A DNA stretch of 64,000 nt from Aphidius gifuensis (taxonomy: Eukaryota; Arthropoda; Insecta; Hymenoptera; Braconidae), in assembly GCF_014905175.1 (NCBI RefSeq), contig NC_057790.1, positions 3,782,001 to 3,846,000 of the forward strand, read 5' to 3'. Positions 23,801 to 38,800 of the stretch are shown here, in pieces. A model generated the notes under the pieces. It did no database searches. It worked only from the letters and a program-made list of their open reading frames with translations, and was not told where the DNA came from. Within the stretch, counting starts at the first letter, position 1, and each line of letters starts with the position of its first letter. Position numbers and translations under genes: made by a program.

Positions 23801-26800
23801 GACATTTACTCTCTCTTTTGTTAGTTAAAAATTTAAATGTCCATATTAAATACAAATATATATATGCATCAAAATTTCATCTATTAAATATCACTCAACC
23901 TCTAAATATCATTAATTTATATATAAATAAATTAAAACTTTAAATTTTCAAAGATTATTATTTGTTTTTTCTCTATATTTTGTAAATAAAAATTCAAACT
24001 TTGTTTATATATATAAATAAATTAAATAAATTTAAATATTTATAATTATTTTATGCAAATTTTTAACAATAATTTGTATATATTTAAATGAAAGTAATTC
24101 ATAAAGTGAAAAGCCCTGCACTTAATTGAAGTTTATGTTAACAGTCAGTAAAAGGATGTTAGTACACTTGGCAAACTATTCTATTGGTGGTTATATAGTT
24201 GTGATTTTCACACACCCCTATATATATATATGAAATTTGAGTTGAACAAATAGCAAGGCATCAAGCCAAAATTGTTGCTTCAACTACATATTTTTCATTT
24301 ACGACTATTTTTGTCACTATTTTACAAGCTATTTCATAAATAATGACAAAAAAAACAAAATAAATTTCCATGTGTTTATTACACACATGGGAATTTCATG
24401 GTAAAGTTGTATATATTTAAACATATATTGTTTTTGTTGTATGCGTTAAGGATATGTGTATGTTATCCTGACTGTCTGGTGACCTATTCTATATCAAACT
24501 TGAACATTAAATACAACATACTTGGCAAGTATTCACTTAAGCAGTTTTTGGCTTATTTACAAAACCACCAAGTGTACCGTGTAAATACAGCTCAAAACAT
24601 TTTGACTTTATACGATACACAAAATTCAAGTTTCATGTGAATCCATCAACCATCTTCAATTTAATGAAGAAAATAAAAAAATTATACTAGACTGCATGAG
24701 GAATAATCAAATACATTGAAATGTATAGCAAAAAAAAATTTACATAAATTTGTTTGATGATTTTTTTTGTTTATGAAATTATTTTTCATAAAAAATTATA
24801 CTAATTTTTTTTATTTTATTTATTTTTTAAATTTCATGTAATTGTATATTTATTTTCTATGATATTATTATTTTGTCATTAAATTTTTTTGACCTCGTAA
24901 ATTTTACTTAGACTGAGGCTTGAAATTTATGAAAAAAAAATATGAAATCTTTTTATTTATTGATTTATTTTTTAACATTTAAAAACATTATTTATTTAAT
25001 TTTTTTTTTTTTTTTAATTTGTTTTAACTTGGTAACTGTGAAAACAAGCATCTTGTCTTTCAGTGCTTTATTTATTTTTATTTTTATTGCATGTCGTAAG
25101 GACAACTGAAAAAAAACCTTCTCATTTTCTTCTGTTTTTTTTTTTTTTATATGAAAATTTTTAACTCATCTCTTAGTTTCTACTGTGTTTCTGTTATTGT
25201 ATAACTTGATATTTTTTATATTTATATTTTTCTGTATATAGGAAAATAAATAAATGAAAATTTTAATTTAATTTTTTCTTCTTGTTTTATTACATTTTGA
25301 TTTATAAAAGGTATTGAAATTGTGAGATGAATTTAAAAATAATTTTTTTTGAAGTATTGTATCCATCGCTGTGGCTGAATTCAATTGTTTTATTTTATTA
25401 TTTTCATATATTGAATGGAAACCTTTTTTTTTTTCTTCAATCAAAATTGTAAAACATTCAGTTTCATTTTTGCACGATGGTAAATTCTTATTATTATTGA
25501 GGTAGATTTTAATTTCATGCTTTTTTTCTTTTTGATGAAAGTTTGTTAAAATTTTATCAAAATAAAATACACATTTTTAATATTTATATATGGCATATAT
25601 GTTTTATTTATTTATTTATTTTTTTTGTCAATTTTTTGCTTTTAAATTTAATAGGATTCATGAGATTTTAAGAGAAAAGTACATTTATATTTTTGATGAT
25701 CAATTATTGAACATTTAGGTCAACAATACATGAAAAATCTCACGATAAAAATAGCGCATTTATTGATGCAAATTGTTACCTTTTAAGCATCACCATTTAC
25801 CAAATATTTTTTAGTATTTATTAACTTTTATTTTACTGTATTTTTCATTGGATAATATATAAATAGTCAAAAGTACTACTTCCGGTCACTTGAACTCATT
25901 TAATTATGACAATACAAATAAAACAGGGGAATTTATATTCAACCACTTTTGTTACTGCCAAATTTAATTTCCATTTTAATCGAAAACAAAAAAAAAAAAC
26001 ATTTATTATTACTATCACTTATGTATTAAACTCGAATTAATTTTTTTTCTATTAACTCACAATTATTACAAGTGATAAATTATCTAGTCAATGAATAATA
26101 AATTTTTTATTTATCTAAAGTCAAAAAAAAAGAAAAAAAAAATAACCAAACAATGATCAATCAATCTCCACTGAAACAAAAAAAAATAAAATAAAATAGA
26201 TATTTTCTATACATAATTTTCTATTTTCTTTTTCGTTGTACAATTTTTTTTTTGTTTTTTTATATCGTCTTTTTATTATGTGTCAATATTATTGAGTGAC
26301 ATTTTCTTGTAGACCGAAGGGATATATCGATTCATTATAATCAGTCAGAATTTATCAAAGACAAGAGCCCCAGCTGGAAAATTGTTTCATTATCGTTTTT
26401 TGAAAATAAAAATACTAGATAGGTTGTAGATAAAAAATCATGATGATGATGATGATGATGATGAACAACAACAATGAGAATAGAATTTGATATAATTAGG
26501 CCTGGAGGCAGTTACTTGTTACTTAGCTTTAATTATAAATCTTGAAAAATTCAAAATAGTTGAGTGTTTTTTCACCTGTATATTCAAAGCTCATTGTTAT
26601 TCAAGATTTATTTAGTTATATACAAGAAAAAAAAACTATAACATATATAATATTCTGATTCTATTGTCATCATACGAATGAGTAAATTAAAGTATGTCAA
26701 AAAAAAAAACAAAATAAAAAAACACATTGTATCATCTGTGACATTAAACTCAAGAAGCTAGTTTTTTATTTTTTTTTTTGTATATCATTACTTCAAAGAT

Positions 26801-29800
26801 GATGATGATGATAAGACGTATCATGTATTTTTTGGCTTTACAACATCATTAGAATTTTAAGCACCATATGTCGGATGTTTAAATCTATATTTTCTGATAT
26901 GCCAAGTCATTTGTGTTGGTAACATAAGGTTGTTCATATTATATATTCTACATATACCCATCATCCACTATAGAAAAAAAAAATATATATATGTATTTTT
27001 ATTAGATAGAAAATTTTGAAACATAGATATAAAAATCCTAACGACAAATTGATTGGTTCAAAAAAAAAAGAAAAAAATGAATAATCAATAGTTTGAATTT
27101 AGGTCAAATGATATATATTATATTTACATTTGAATTAGAAATGTAATTAACTGTACAATAATACAAATATTATATAATTTAAATTAACTATATATATATA
27201 TTGATTGTTTGTTAAAGTTATATGTCTTTTGATATAGACAACAAGAATACTTGTTTATCTTCATAATCGATTTATTGTTTTTCAAGTAAGTTGGACCCTT
27301 GATTGCCCTATTGACAATGGATTAATCGATTTTATCGTTGAGTTTGTCTGGTTTTGTGAGCTTTCAAAGATCTACATGTTTATTGTATGAGTTTCTAGAG
27401 GTGCGAACAAAGGGTCTTTCTCTATATATCAATGGACAGAATGAAAGTTTTCGTATATACTATTTAGCCTCAAGACTTGTCAACAGATTCAAAGTGGTTA
27501 TATAATACACAATACATATAGAGTCAAGAAATATGGGCGTTTCTTGAAACTGTTGTTATTGTTTTTATTGTTATTGTGGTTTTTAGTTATATAGTAAAGT
27601 GGTGGTGATGATGAGGAAGAAACATATTTTAAAGAATAAATGAGCCAATCTAACACAAATATCAACTATTGATGATTTTTTTATTTTTATTTTTTTATAT
27701 AATGAATCAATAATAACACAAAGAAAATAAGCTATTTTTTTTTAAATTCTTTATCAAGTTTAAAAACTTGATAACACTTGTGTTTTTTTTTCGAATTTTT
27801 TTATCTGAATAAATTTTGTCTCGTTTTCTTGAGTATTTTTAAAATAATAATATTCAGGCTGCATTTGTGGCATTTAGTCTTGATCAAATAACAATAAAGA
27901 TATCGAAAAAATGAACAAAAAAACTTATGGATAATACGTGATTATATTTGTGATGATTTTATGTGAATAAAAAATTGACATTTATGATCAATCATTATCG
28001 TTATTGTTCTCTCAAGTTTTTATGTTGATTTTTTTTTATTTCAGCTGTCTAAAAAAAGCTCAGTATCAATCAATTTTAATTTGATCGTTAGATTGTTATC
28101 TGTCACAATATCAAAATATAAACCAAGTTTTATCAAGAGAAAAAAAAAATTTATAAATATTATTTCTTTGTTTATAAAATATTATTTAAAGTTTATTATG
28201 TTTTTGAAATTTTTTCTGATGAATAATAGCTGTTTTAATTTTTTTTTTTTAACAATATTTTACTTGGTATTTTAAAACTTTATGATGTCCATTCTGTCAG
28301 GATAAAAATATTCAACTTTTTAGCTATTCAATATATTCAAACAATTTTTCATAAACTGTTTTAGTATATACAAAAGTCTTTTCTCATAACACCTGATACT
28401 TTTATACCGTATTTCTTGAAAAACAAAATTCTATATCGAATAATCATAAATTTAAGTTAGAATCTCTATACAGCTTCTGATGTCTCGTGGTATCATTGCA
28501 ATTTTAAAATGAAATACCTGTTTTAAAATTCCTTCATTATATTCTAACTTTAATACGATATAAAATAAATAGCTTTTTATTTTTTTTCTTTTCTATTTAT
28601 TTTACGGTACAGGGGACAAGTAATTTAAAAATTATTTCTCGATGGCCACGCTTTGGATTTTATTATTTATTTTTTTTTTTGTTCTTTTGTTGTGTGTTTT
28701 TATAGTTATACAATTTATAAACTAAAAAATTCCGTTATTAATTAGTAATTACATTTTAAATCCAAAAAAAAAACAAGAAACCAATATAAAATTTATTTAT
28801 TATTTATATATTATTTAAAAATATCAAAATAAATTTTTTTTTTGATATTTTCGTGATGATTGTTTCTTTTACTATTGATATATTGTGTTAAATTGTATGC
28901 AATTTTCTAGATTTAAATATCTGTTTAAAATAAATTTAAATAAATAAATATTTCAATATAAATTTCACAATCATTGTTACATTTAAAACAAAGAAAATAT
29001 TTTACAGTAATATAATTATTGTTCTCAAAATTCACAAGCATGTGTAATCACTCTGATCAGAGGGTGACCAGGTAGAAGCTATACTCACGCCTGGCTACCT
29101 TGAAATAACACTGTTGTAGACCGATAATCAGCTCGATATCCTAACTCTAGTATAGCCATTGTAACAATATACATATATATATATAACTTGACAATGATTA
29201 CAGTCTGTATATCCTACTTGATTAACCTAATTTGTATTTGACTACTATAATGCTTATTGTCTCAATATAATTTTTCCCATAAAAACTAAAGTCTAAACAT
29301 TATATTTATTGCATAACACAATAAACAAATTAACAAATTATACAAATTAACAAAATACATATTGTTAATAAATATTTTACAATTGTATATATAGATATAA
29401 TTTAAAAAATAATAATAAAAATTTTAAAAATAAATTAAATATGTTTCCATCATCAACAATAAGTTTTTTTTTTTAAAATTTTTTCAAATGATGATATTTT
29501 AAATGAATTTGTCATGAAAATTTATTGGATAAATTTTATATGTGTATGAATTGCATGTGGATGAGTGAGATAATAGTAATGGGATAAAATGAGTTGGTGT
29601 GTATGAAGAATGTAGAGCAGTATGTCACCCTTCTGTATGTGCTTTAAACACTTAACCAGGTTGTACGTTGCTTTGCCTTGTCCACATCAACTGATCCAAC
29701 AATCTACCATCTACCCTTGTCTCATTTTACTTATTTTATTTTCTCTACATACACTATTAAATTACACCAAGTTCTTTTTCTCAATATACTCACACTATTT

Positions 29801-32800
29801 AGCCATTTTCAGCTACAAGCTTTTCTTTTTTTTTATTTTTCTATCTGAGCTCTATTGTATTTTCGTTTCTCGGTTTTTCTTATTTCTTATTTTCGCTTTT
29901 CCACCTACACGTATACACAAGTTTTTTTTTTTTTTTTTCATCCTATCGACTACTACTGTACAGCCCCTATATTCTATTCGTTTTTTTACCCCACAAACAG
30001 GCTTACTTTCTCACTTTTCTTTGAGCTTCCTGCCCTCGTCTAAACCCTCAGCATTGATTTTTCTCTCATGGTTACGGGGAAAAAATAAAAATAAAGTAAA
30101 GAAGAAGATGATGAGAAGAAAAAAAAAAAAACAATTACGTCTAAGAGACCAATAAGTCGATGACTATGACGTGAATAAATATACAATCGTCCAGTCATCA
30201 GTATACATATTTTCATTGTTATTTATCATCAATAAAGTATCAATTTGAATTTCATAAAAATTTAATATTACCTTTTGTTTTTTTCGTAAAAAATCTTCAA
30301 ACCAAAAGTTATTTTTTTTATTTTTCATATTCAATATTAAACCACGTACATTTGCATATTTAAATTAATGAAATTTATTTTATTTCTCAATTTTTTTTTT
30401 ATTACTAAATTTTGATTAAAAAGTATTTACGTATTGAATTTTTTTATTGTATTTTTTTTACGATTATTTGATAAATTCTTAGCGTCTCGTGATAGTTATT
30501 TATTTATGTCTGCTATCGCATCGTCACTTGAAGGACACTGGTATGTGGAAAATATAAAAAAAAATAAAGAAAATTTTATAAAACTCAAGGAGGACATACC
30601 GATAAGAATATGGCTGACCTACTTTGGTCATTCATGCGTGAGGTTAACAGGTATCCACAATAGGATATTTAAATATTCGATAGTCCAATGAAAAACATGA
30701 AAAATATATTTAAAATTAAAAAAAAACAATAGCAATTTTATTGTGCGTATTTTACACACTATGTTGAAGTGAAAAAATTAAATAGCTCAATTATTTTTTT
30801 ACCTCACACAAAATATGTTTCATGTTTTCTCCTTTTTTTGAATTATTTTTCTTTAATTAAATTTTTTGGCTTACCTGTTTTTTTTCTTTACTTTTTAATT
30901 ACAAAGATTTGAGTTTATTTTTTGAGACAAATTTTTTTTTGCTATATTTAATGAAGTACTAGGAATAAAAAGTTGAAATTATTTTCAAAAAGTGCTGATT
31001 GCGCTGCAACTAAATAATTTTTCTTTTTGTTTTGATGAAAGTAAAAAAAAATTTCACAAACTTATTCTAGTTGAAATTTTCATTTTTATTTTTTTGTACT
31101 TTACTTGGTGTGTGATGATTTTCATTGCTTCTTATTCTTTGGAGTAGCTGTTGGAATAGTCTAAAAACTTTTCAAAAATATTGCCACATCTCCTGAGGGA
31201 GTTAATTACTCATGGATATTTTTTTTTCTTTCTTTCTTTTGGCATATATCTTACTTTTTTATTTTGATTTGATTTTATCTTTTTATTTTAATTTTAATAA
31301 TTTTTCAACGTATAATTATACATCCATGAATTTTACTAGTGATACACCTGAGCCAGTGTATCTATTAAAATGCAAATATATTTCATTCTTCACCACATGG
31401 AGTTATCAGGGGGATTTAAAAATCAAAAATAATATATTCAGTAAAATATTATGTTTGTTATTAACTTGTTCCTATTTAATTTTTTATTACTATTCATATT
31501 TTTTATTCATAAAATTCATTATTATTTCATTTTTTTAATAGTTATTTTTTCAAAATTTTATCGTGATGTTGTAGATTGAATAATAATGAGTGTAAAAAAA
31601 TATGAGCTTTGAATATTTTATGTTTTTTTTTTCGTTCAAGCATACTAGTGCAGTAAATTTTCTGCATGAACAAGTGTCTATTGTAACAAGGTACACGCTC
31701 GTCAAATATACTTGAAACAAATAAAAAAATAATAATAAATATATAAATATAAAAGCATGAAAAAATAAAATAAATACAAACAAACAAACAACATCGTTGT
31801 CGGTGTACTATCAAATTTCGTTTATGATTTTTATTTTTGTAACTTGATAACATGCGTAACATGTAACAACATTGAATGACAGATACCAACTTTAAAAGGT
31901 GAGTTTGCAATATCAAAAGTTTTTAAAAATTTTTATAATAAAAAAAAATATGAAATATAAAAATTACAAATTTTCCAGAATATTAAGTTATACGACAATG
32001 TAAAAACTTTTTAAAGTTTATATATTTCAAGCTCTTTTCAAAAAGTAAAAAAAAAACATGATAAAATTTCGTCCTTTATATCAGATGATTTTTTTTTTCT
32101 TTATTTTCTTATCGACCAGAAAAGCTTACTCTGTGAAAGAGTGTTACGTTTTTTTTTAATTTAAAAAAAAAAAAAAAAAACTTTTGTGCATTGACACAAG
32201 ATTGATGAGAAATTTTTCATTTTATTTATTTTAAATAAATGATCTTTTTTAATTGTATTTTCGACAATCTTTCAAAGTACTTAATTCAAGATATACATAA
32301 GGGTTGAAAGCTTTTTATCTATGTATTGTTCGTTAACGAGTTTGTTGGAAAATTCGTTGATGGTTTCACTAATGGATTGACTTGTAACAGGTTTAAATAT
32401 TGACCATTAACAAACATTGATTATTTATATTCCACATGACATCACAGACCATGAAAATTTCATAAAACAGATAACGATTTTATAAGAATTTAAAAAGAAA
32501 AAACAACTATTAATTTATTAGTTTATAATTTTAGATCATTAAAATTAGTGTTCACTAATTATTTTACTACAAATAAATATCCTGTATTCACATAATTATA
32601 CCTGATGTAAAATATAAAATAATAATTCAATTATCAAGTGCTTAAAGCTTTCTAAAAATATTGAAATTAATTATTTATTAATAGAACAGAAAAAAAAAAA
32701 AAAAACCTCTAGATGAAATTACAATACTAAACATAAAAATAATGAATATCAAGAATTCTTGTAGACATAAATGAGCTTTACTCTAATTGTTTTTCAGATA

Positions 32801-35800
32801 TTTAAACTAGAGCTTTAATGGTTTTAGTTTTTTTTTTTTTCATTCTGGTTCTCGAAGCGTGCCAGAGATTCTTGGCACATAAAAATAAGCTAACTTAACG
32901 TGAGCTTTAAAGTAGTAAAAGAGTTTGTTAAAGTTGGCTCGAACATTTCTACATTTTGTGGCTTGTGTTCTATAATATCCGCAATTTTGGTCTCTTCTAT
33001 TATCAAAAAAAAAAGAAAATAAAAATAAATACATTTTAACACGCACGAGAATTTATGATGTTAAATGTTAGCACGTATTTACCTGCACTCAATGACATTT
33101 TATTTGATATATAAAAATAAAAAAAAAAAAACTTATACGTGAAAAATTTTAATGATTCTTGATGCACCTAGTCATGGCTTTTTCTGCAGTATAAGTAGTG
33201 ACTCACTATATTCAATCAGACAGTAATAAAAAAAAAAAAATTTATATCACTATTTTTATAAAAAAAATTTTTAACATTCTTTTAAAAGCTTAATGACACT
33301 TTATTTCTAAACTTTTAAAAAATATGTACCAACAATTTTATCACAAATAAAATAATAATAATTAATAACTTGATGAAAAAAAAAAAACATTTTGTTATTT
33401 ATGTTTATGTTTTCAACATAAAATTTTTATGTCTACTTTGTTTATTATTATTATATTTTTTTTTGAATTTTATATTTTAATATTTATATATTATTAATTC
33501 TACAAAAACAATTAAACTGTCGTTTTTATAATAATAAAAATATTAACAATAAAAATTTTCATAATTTAAAGCTAAATAAAAAGCAAAAAATTTAAAAATA
33601 TTATTTAAACATAAATAATAAAATTTTTTAATAATTATATTTATTTTTTTAAATTACAAGTTATAATTTTGCGTAATTTTATGATTTATATACATTTTAT
33701 ATTTTGCGTTTATTATTTCTTCAAAGGTATTATTATTATTATACGAAAATTATACATAAATGTATAAAGGATTGAATATCGTGTGCCTTAATATTCGTAT
33801 CAACTGTAAATATAATATATAAAATATGAATGATTTAACAATATATGAACATGGAAATGTGAACATCATGGTTATATATATATGTAAAATGACGATCGTT
33901 ATACTAACCGCGATCGTTTCAATCTATCACTTGATTTGGTCTCATCTCATATTTCAATATATGTATACATTGCCTGTAGCTATATTCAAAAATATATATA
34001 CATATATGTCTACTTGATTTAAATATAAATCATTTTTTTTTTTTGAAATATAAATCATCAGTTGTATCGAGCATCTGTGATTGAAGAATTTTCGAAAATA
34101 ATAATATATAAAATGTGTATAAAGGATAGGAAAGAAATAAAAAAAAATATATATAAAACGGAAAAAGAAAATATCCAAGTAGCAACTCTTAAAGTTCAAG
34201 CAGATGTTGGGGGTCGAAAGAGGGGATGATATATATAAAAAAAAAATGATATAAAATAAAAATGGGGTAAGCCTAAAAAAAAAAAATACTAAAATTTTTG
34301 GAAGAATTTATTTTTTCACGTAAAAGACAAGAGTATACGTAGAGAAATATATTTTCCGTCTTGGTTTTGGTTATATACAGAAATGACTCTAGTACATGTG
34401 TATATATATTCAACACAAGCAGAGAGTCAGGAGAATTTACGGAGGGAGAAATGCCTGTTGCTATGACGACCATCCGGGATTAAATGCTCGGCAATAGAGG
34501 GTGCCGCCCTGGTCACACACCTTCTGACACAGTAAGTGTGTTACTTTATATCAAAACGCACAAATATATTATTTAAATATGGAAAAAAAAATCAAATAGG
34601 CAAGCAATAAAACAAAACTATTAATCAATTATTATGATTTTTAAAATATCTCGTGACTTTTTTTTTTTTTTTTTTGAGGAAAAATCTTAATTTTTCTCAT
34701 TGAATATCAATTTTTTTTTTAGTCAAATATCATTAAGATAATAAATATTTCATTAGTTAATATAAAATAATTTTTTAAATATTTTTTTAGAGGTAAAATT
34801 AGTTTTAAAAGATTTTTTTTTAATTATAAGGGATAAAAAGGGAGTTTAGTCAGACATAAAAATGATGAAAAATTTATTAAAAATTTTCAAAGGTTTATTT
34901 TCAAGTAAAATTAGTTATTTATATTATTATAATAATAATAAATATAAAATTTTTTTTAATTTAACATTATAATAAAAAATTCAAAGTGATAGAAAATAAA
35001 TTTAGTCAGACGTAATTGACAGAAAGTTTTTAAATTTTCGTGAGGAAAAAAATTAAAAAAAAAATTCATCAAGTAAAAAAGTATGATGGTACTGTAAGAA
35101 AAAAAAGCAAGTTTATTTTTTGTTTTTTTTTTCGTCTTTGGCTGAGATGCCAAAGTGTTGAGTAAAAGTATTTTTCAAATATATAATTTAGTTTTTCCTA
35201 AAGTTTTGTAAATAATATTGCATTACACTTTTGATTTGATGGCTAGTTTCCAACTCTTTTATATATATATTCGAATCGAAACAAGTCAAGAGGGAAAGAG
35301 GGTTTGAGGGCATTATGATCGCGGACACTTGTGGCATTGCCTGGTTGTGAAAATGGGGCACATAATATGTTAACCACCCTTCCAACATTCTCGTTCAAAC
35401 TCCCGTGTTTTACGATGAAATTTTGTTGGTGTTACTGACAGAAATAATGTTGCTTGAGTTTATATTACACTTAAAATAACCAACACTCGTTAAAATTCAT
35501 ACATTTAAAAAAGAAAAAAATATATAAATATAATTTTAATAAATGAAAATGGCTACAGGCTGTTGAATAATTTTTAATATATTTAATAAATCTCATCTGA
35601 TCTAATTAAGAATATTTTTACGTTTTTTATCGTTTTTTATTATCTACACCCAAATAAATAAAATAAATAAATATAAATATCATTCGAGTACATTTAGTGT
35701 GTGACCAGGAAATAAAATAAGATGCTTATAATAATAATGGACTATGTGGATTATCGAGTGTCAATAATGCACCGATCTAACCACCCAGTTCCTGTTCTTT

Positions 35801-38800
35801 ATTGTAAAAATAATATAATCATGCATCGTGAATTGGTTCTACATCTGAATATCGATTTTTATAATATATGCTTATTCACATATCCCCAACGAATATTAAC
35901 TGAATTTAAAAAATAAAAATTACAAATTCAATTTTTTTTTTTAAATATTTTTATTTTTAATTTAAAAAAAAACTTGAAAGTTATTAAAAATTTTTAATTA
36001 TTTTTATAAAATATATATACACAGCCATATGAAGACATTTTTTGTTTTTCGATTTGTCTAAAATTAATTTTATAAAACGTTTGACATTTTTGAATAATTT
36101 AATATTCATTTTCGATATTTTTTTTTGAAAAAAAAAAAAAAAGAAATTCTCAAGAGTCAAATGTCGATAATAATTATTTAAAAATACTCGAGTTTTTTTC
36201 ATCCAAAATATTCATTTATATATATTTTTCAAAATATACTTGTAACTAATATTTTCTTTTATATAAAAAAAAAAACCAATATTTTTAATTTACAATTGCA
36301 TTGTGCAAAAATTTTTGTTACCACTGATTTGAGGTGTGAACGATCAAAATACGTAAACAAGTTTCAACCTATATATTTTTCCTTTTTTTTAAATGACATT
36401 GTCAATACTTAGACAATTGACTTTATGTTTTTCTTTCATTAATATTCTTCTGTTAATTTTTTGAATTTTTCATTCTTTGATTTTCGTATAAAAACAAACC
36501 CAAAAAAAAAAATGTTAAAAATAAAACAACAATGAAAATTCTGCAATTAAAAAATGGTAGCCGATAACGACCTGGTTTTAGAAACACATTGAATATTCAG
36601 ACTATTGACTATATTTTTTTTGTTAAATTTTTTAAAAAACAATGTAGGCATGATTTCTTCAATTCAATAGGCTGTGAGCGATATTGCCCATTGTTGAGTA
36701 AAATTAAAAAAGAAAGAAAAAGAAAAAAAACATTTCACTCAACATAATATTTTTTAAAATAATATTTTTCATATATTTAAATTTTTTTACACCAAAAAAA
36801 TAAAAAATAAAAATAAGAAACACGATATATAGTACAATTGTTGGTACGAGAATAATATGCGCGCGCATTCACATTCAATGTTGGAGACTCTTGGTTATTG
36901 GATCTCAATAATCCCGGGCATTGCCGGACTGGGAATACCCGCGGGATAAACCTACAGAAAAGTCTGAAATTGGTTTGTGCATAGAATACATATACACCCT
37001 TTTTTTTCTATCCTAATCTTCAAACTTTTTATATATAAAACTTTTATAAATAATTTATTAGTTATAATAAAATTATTTTTTAAAGTACTAGATATAATAA
37101 AACATTAATTTTTTTTCTTCTTTTTATGATTAAATAACTTGAGTATAATTAAATATCTATTTATTTTTTCAACAGATGTTATTATATTATTGTTTTGTAA
37201 AAAATTGAGTAAACCCTGCATTTCATTAATTTTATTTTCAAAAATTTTACCTAAAGTTATTAATATATAAATTAATGACTTGAAAAAATTTGTATTTTTT
37301 AAATACCATTGTAAAAAAATATAAGTAAAATATAATTTGCATGAAGGAAAAATAAAATAAATTCAAGTAAATTTTCATTGAGCATAAAATTCAAAATGCA
37401 AGAAAAGATTTTTATTCAATATCAAGAATTTTCATTGTGAAAAATAAATTTTGATAAAATGAATAAGAAAAGAAATACATTTTTCGAGTCAAGTTGATGG
37501 TCAAATTACATAAATTTATTTTAAAGAGTATATTACTCGAATATTCACTTGATATTTCAATTGATTTTTTTCCATATTTATTTATTATATATAAATAAAT
37601 TTTAATAAAAAATATAAATTGAGCAAATTTAGAAATAAAAAGACAGTCATATTATTTTCATTTAAACGTATTATATTTAGTTTCATGTACTAAATACATA
37701 TGTGTGGTTACAAAAAGACACGAAGCAATTGAAAATTTATTCTAGTTGAAATGGTTTACATTTTCATAACTTGTATTTACATGATATCCACTCTCTTTGC
37801 TTCAATGGCACTTGGTTAAATATTAATATTAAATTAATATACTGTTTAAACACTCTTCTACCTAATTATAATTACTTTGATTTTTATATACAAAAAAAAT
37901 AAAAATTATATTTACAAGATTTATAAAAATTTTTGTTTTATGATTGTTTGATAATAGTATAAAATTAGAGATGCCTTAAGAACGATATGATAATTAGAAA
38001 ATAAATGAAATAATGTTGAGATAATATTTTGGTGTTTGTAGATTTTAAATTGGTTTGGTAATTCAAAGAAAACTAATGACAACCTCCGATTAACTTGTCT
38101 TATCTAATTTGTATAAGGATTAACATGTATAGAATATAATCTTGAATTTTCTACTGATATATACGTGTAAGGATAAATTTATTTCTTCACATTAAGCCAA
38201 CTAATTTTCAAGCAATTATAATAATATTTTTTTGAAAATTTAATTCAAAGTTAATTAAAACTTTTTTTACATATATTATTTAAATTTATCCCTTAAAAAT
38301 AAAATGAATAAAGAAATATATTTTATAATTGAGATATAAATTAAAATTGAATATATTTTTGTTTCTTTTCTTAGCTTATCTGTAATTATTATAAATATCA
38401 TGTCAAATTATCCAAATGGAGTGACCACTTTTTCCGGGTTCTAAAAAAAATAAAACTAAAAAGCTTTAGTGTAGTTGGCACATATATAACTTGAACTCGT
38501 TGGATCCAAGCCAACAAATATATATTGTGTATATAAAAAAAAATTCGAGTAAATAAGAATGACAATAGTGCGGAAATGTATTTCTTTTTCAAGGATACAA
38601 CTAGGGTTTATATATTTCTTTAGTTTTTATCATTTGTAAAAAGGATGTCTCGATGTCCAGATGCGACGATGTAAATAATTGTATTTCTGGTTGGTTAGCA
38701 TGTTCATTTGTTGATTCACTTTTCATTCTTTTACTATTTTTTTTCAACATTAAAATAACAAAAAATATTATTTTTGAATTGATATTAATATATATCATGA

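Noticed and set aside
29066..29100. Possible tRNA or small RNA at the CCAGGTAG...CTACCT hairpin
   Set aside because: The arms are only 5-6 bp and mutually exclusive, with no cloverleaf and no A/B box.
29622..30155. 177-codon plus-strand open frame in receptor intron 1
   Set aside because: Dominated by Phe/Leu/Ser runs from T-rich pyrimidine tracts and ends in Lys/Arg runs from A tracts. No domain, no splice context and an overlapping frame of the same kind; most likely chance.
31542..31916. 124-codon minus-strand frame
   Set aside because: Low-complexity Phe/Ile/Lys/His composition with overlapping alternative frames; typical of AT-rich filler.
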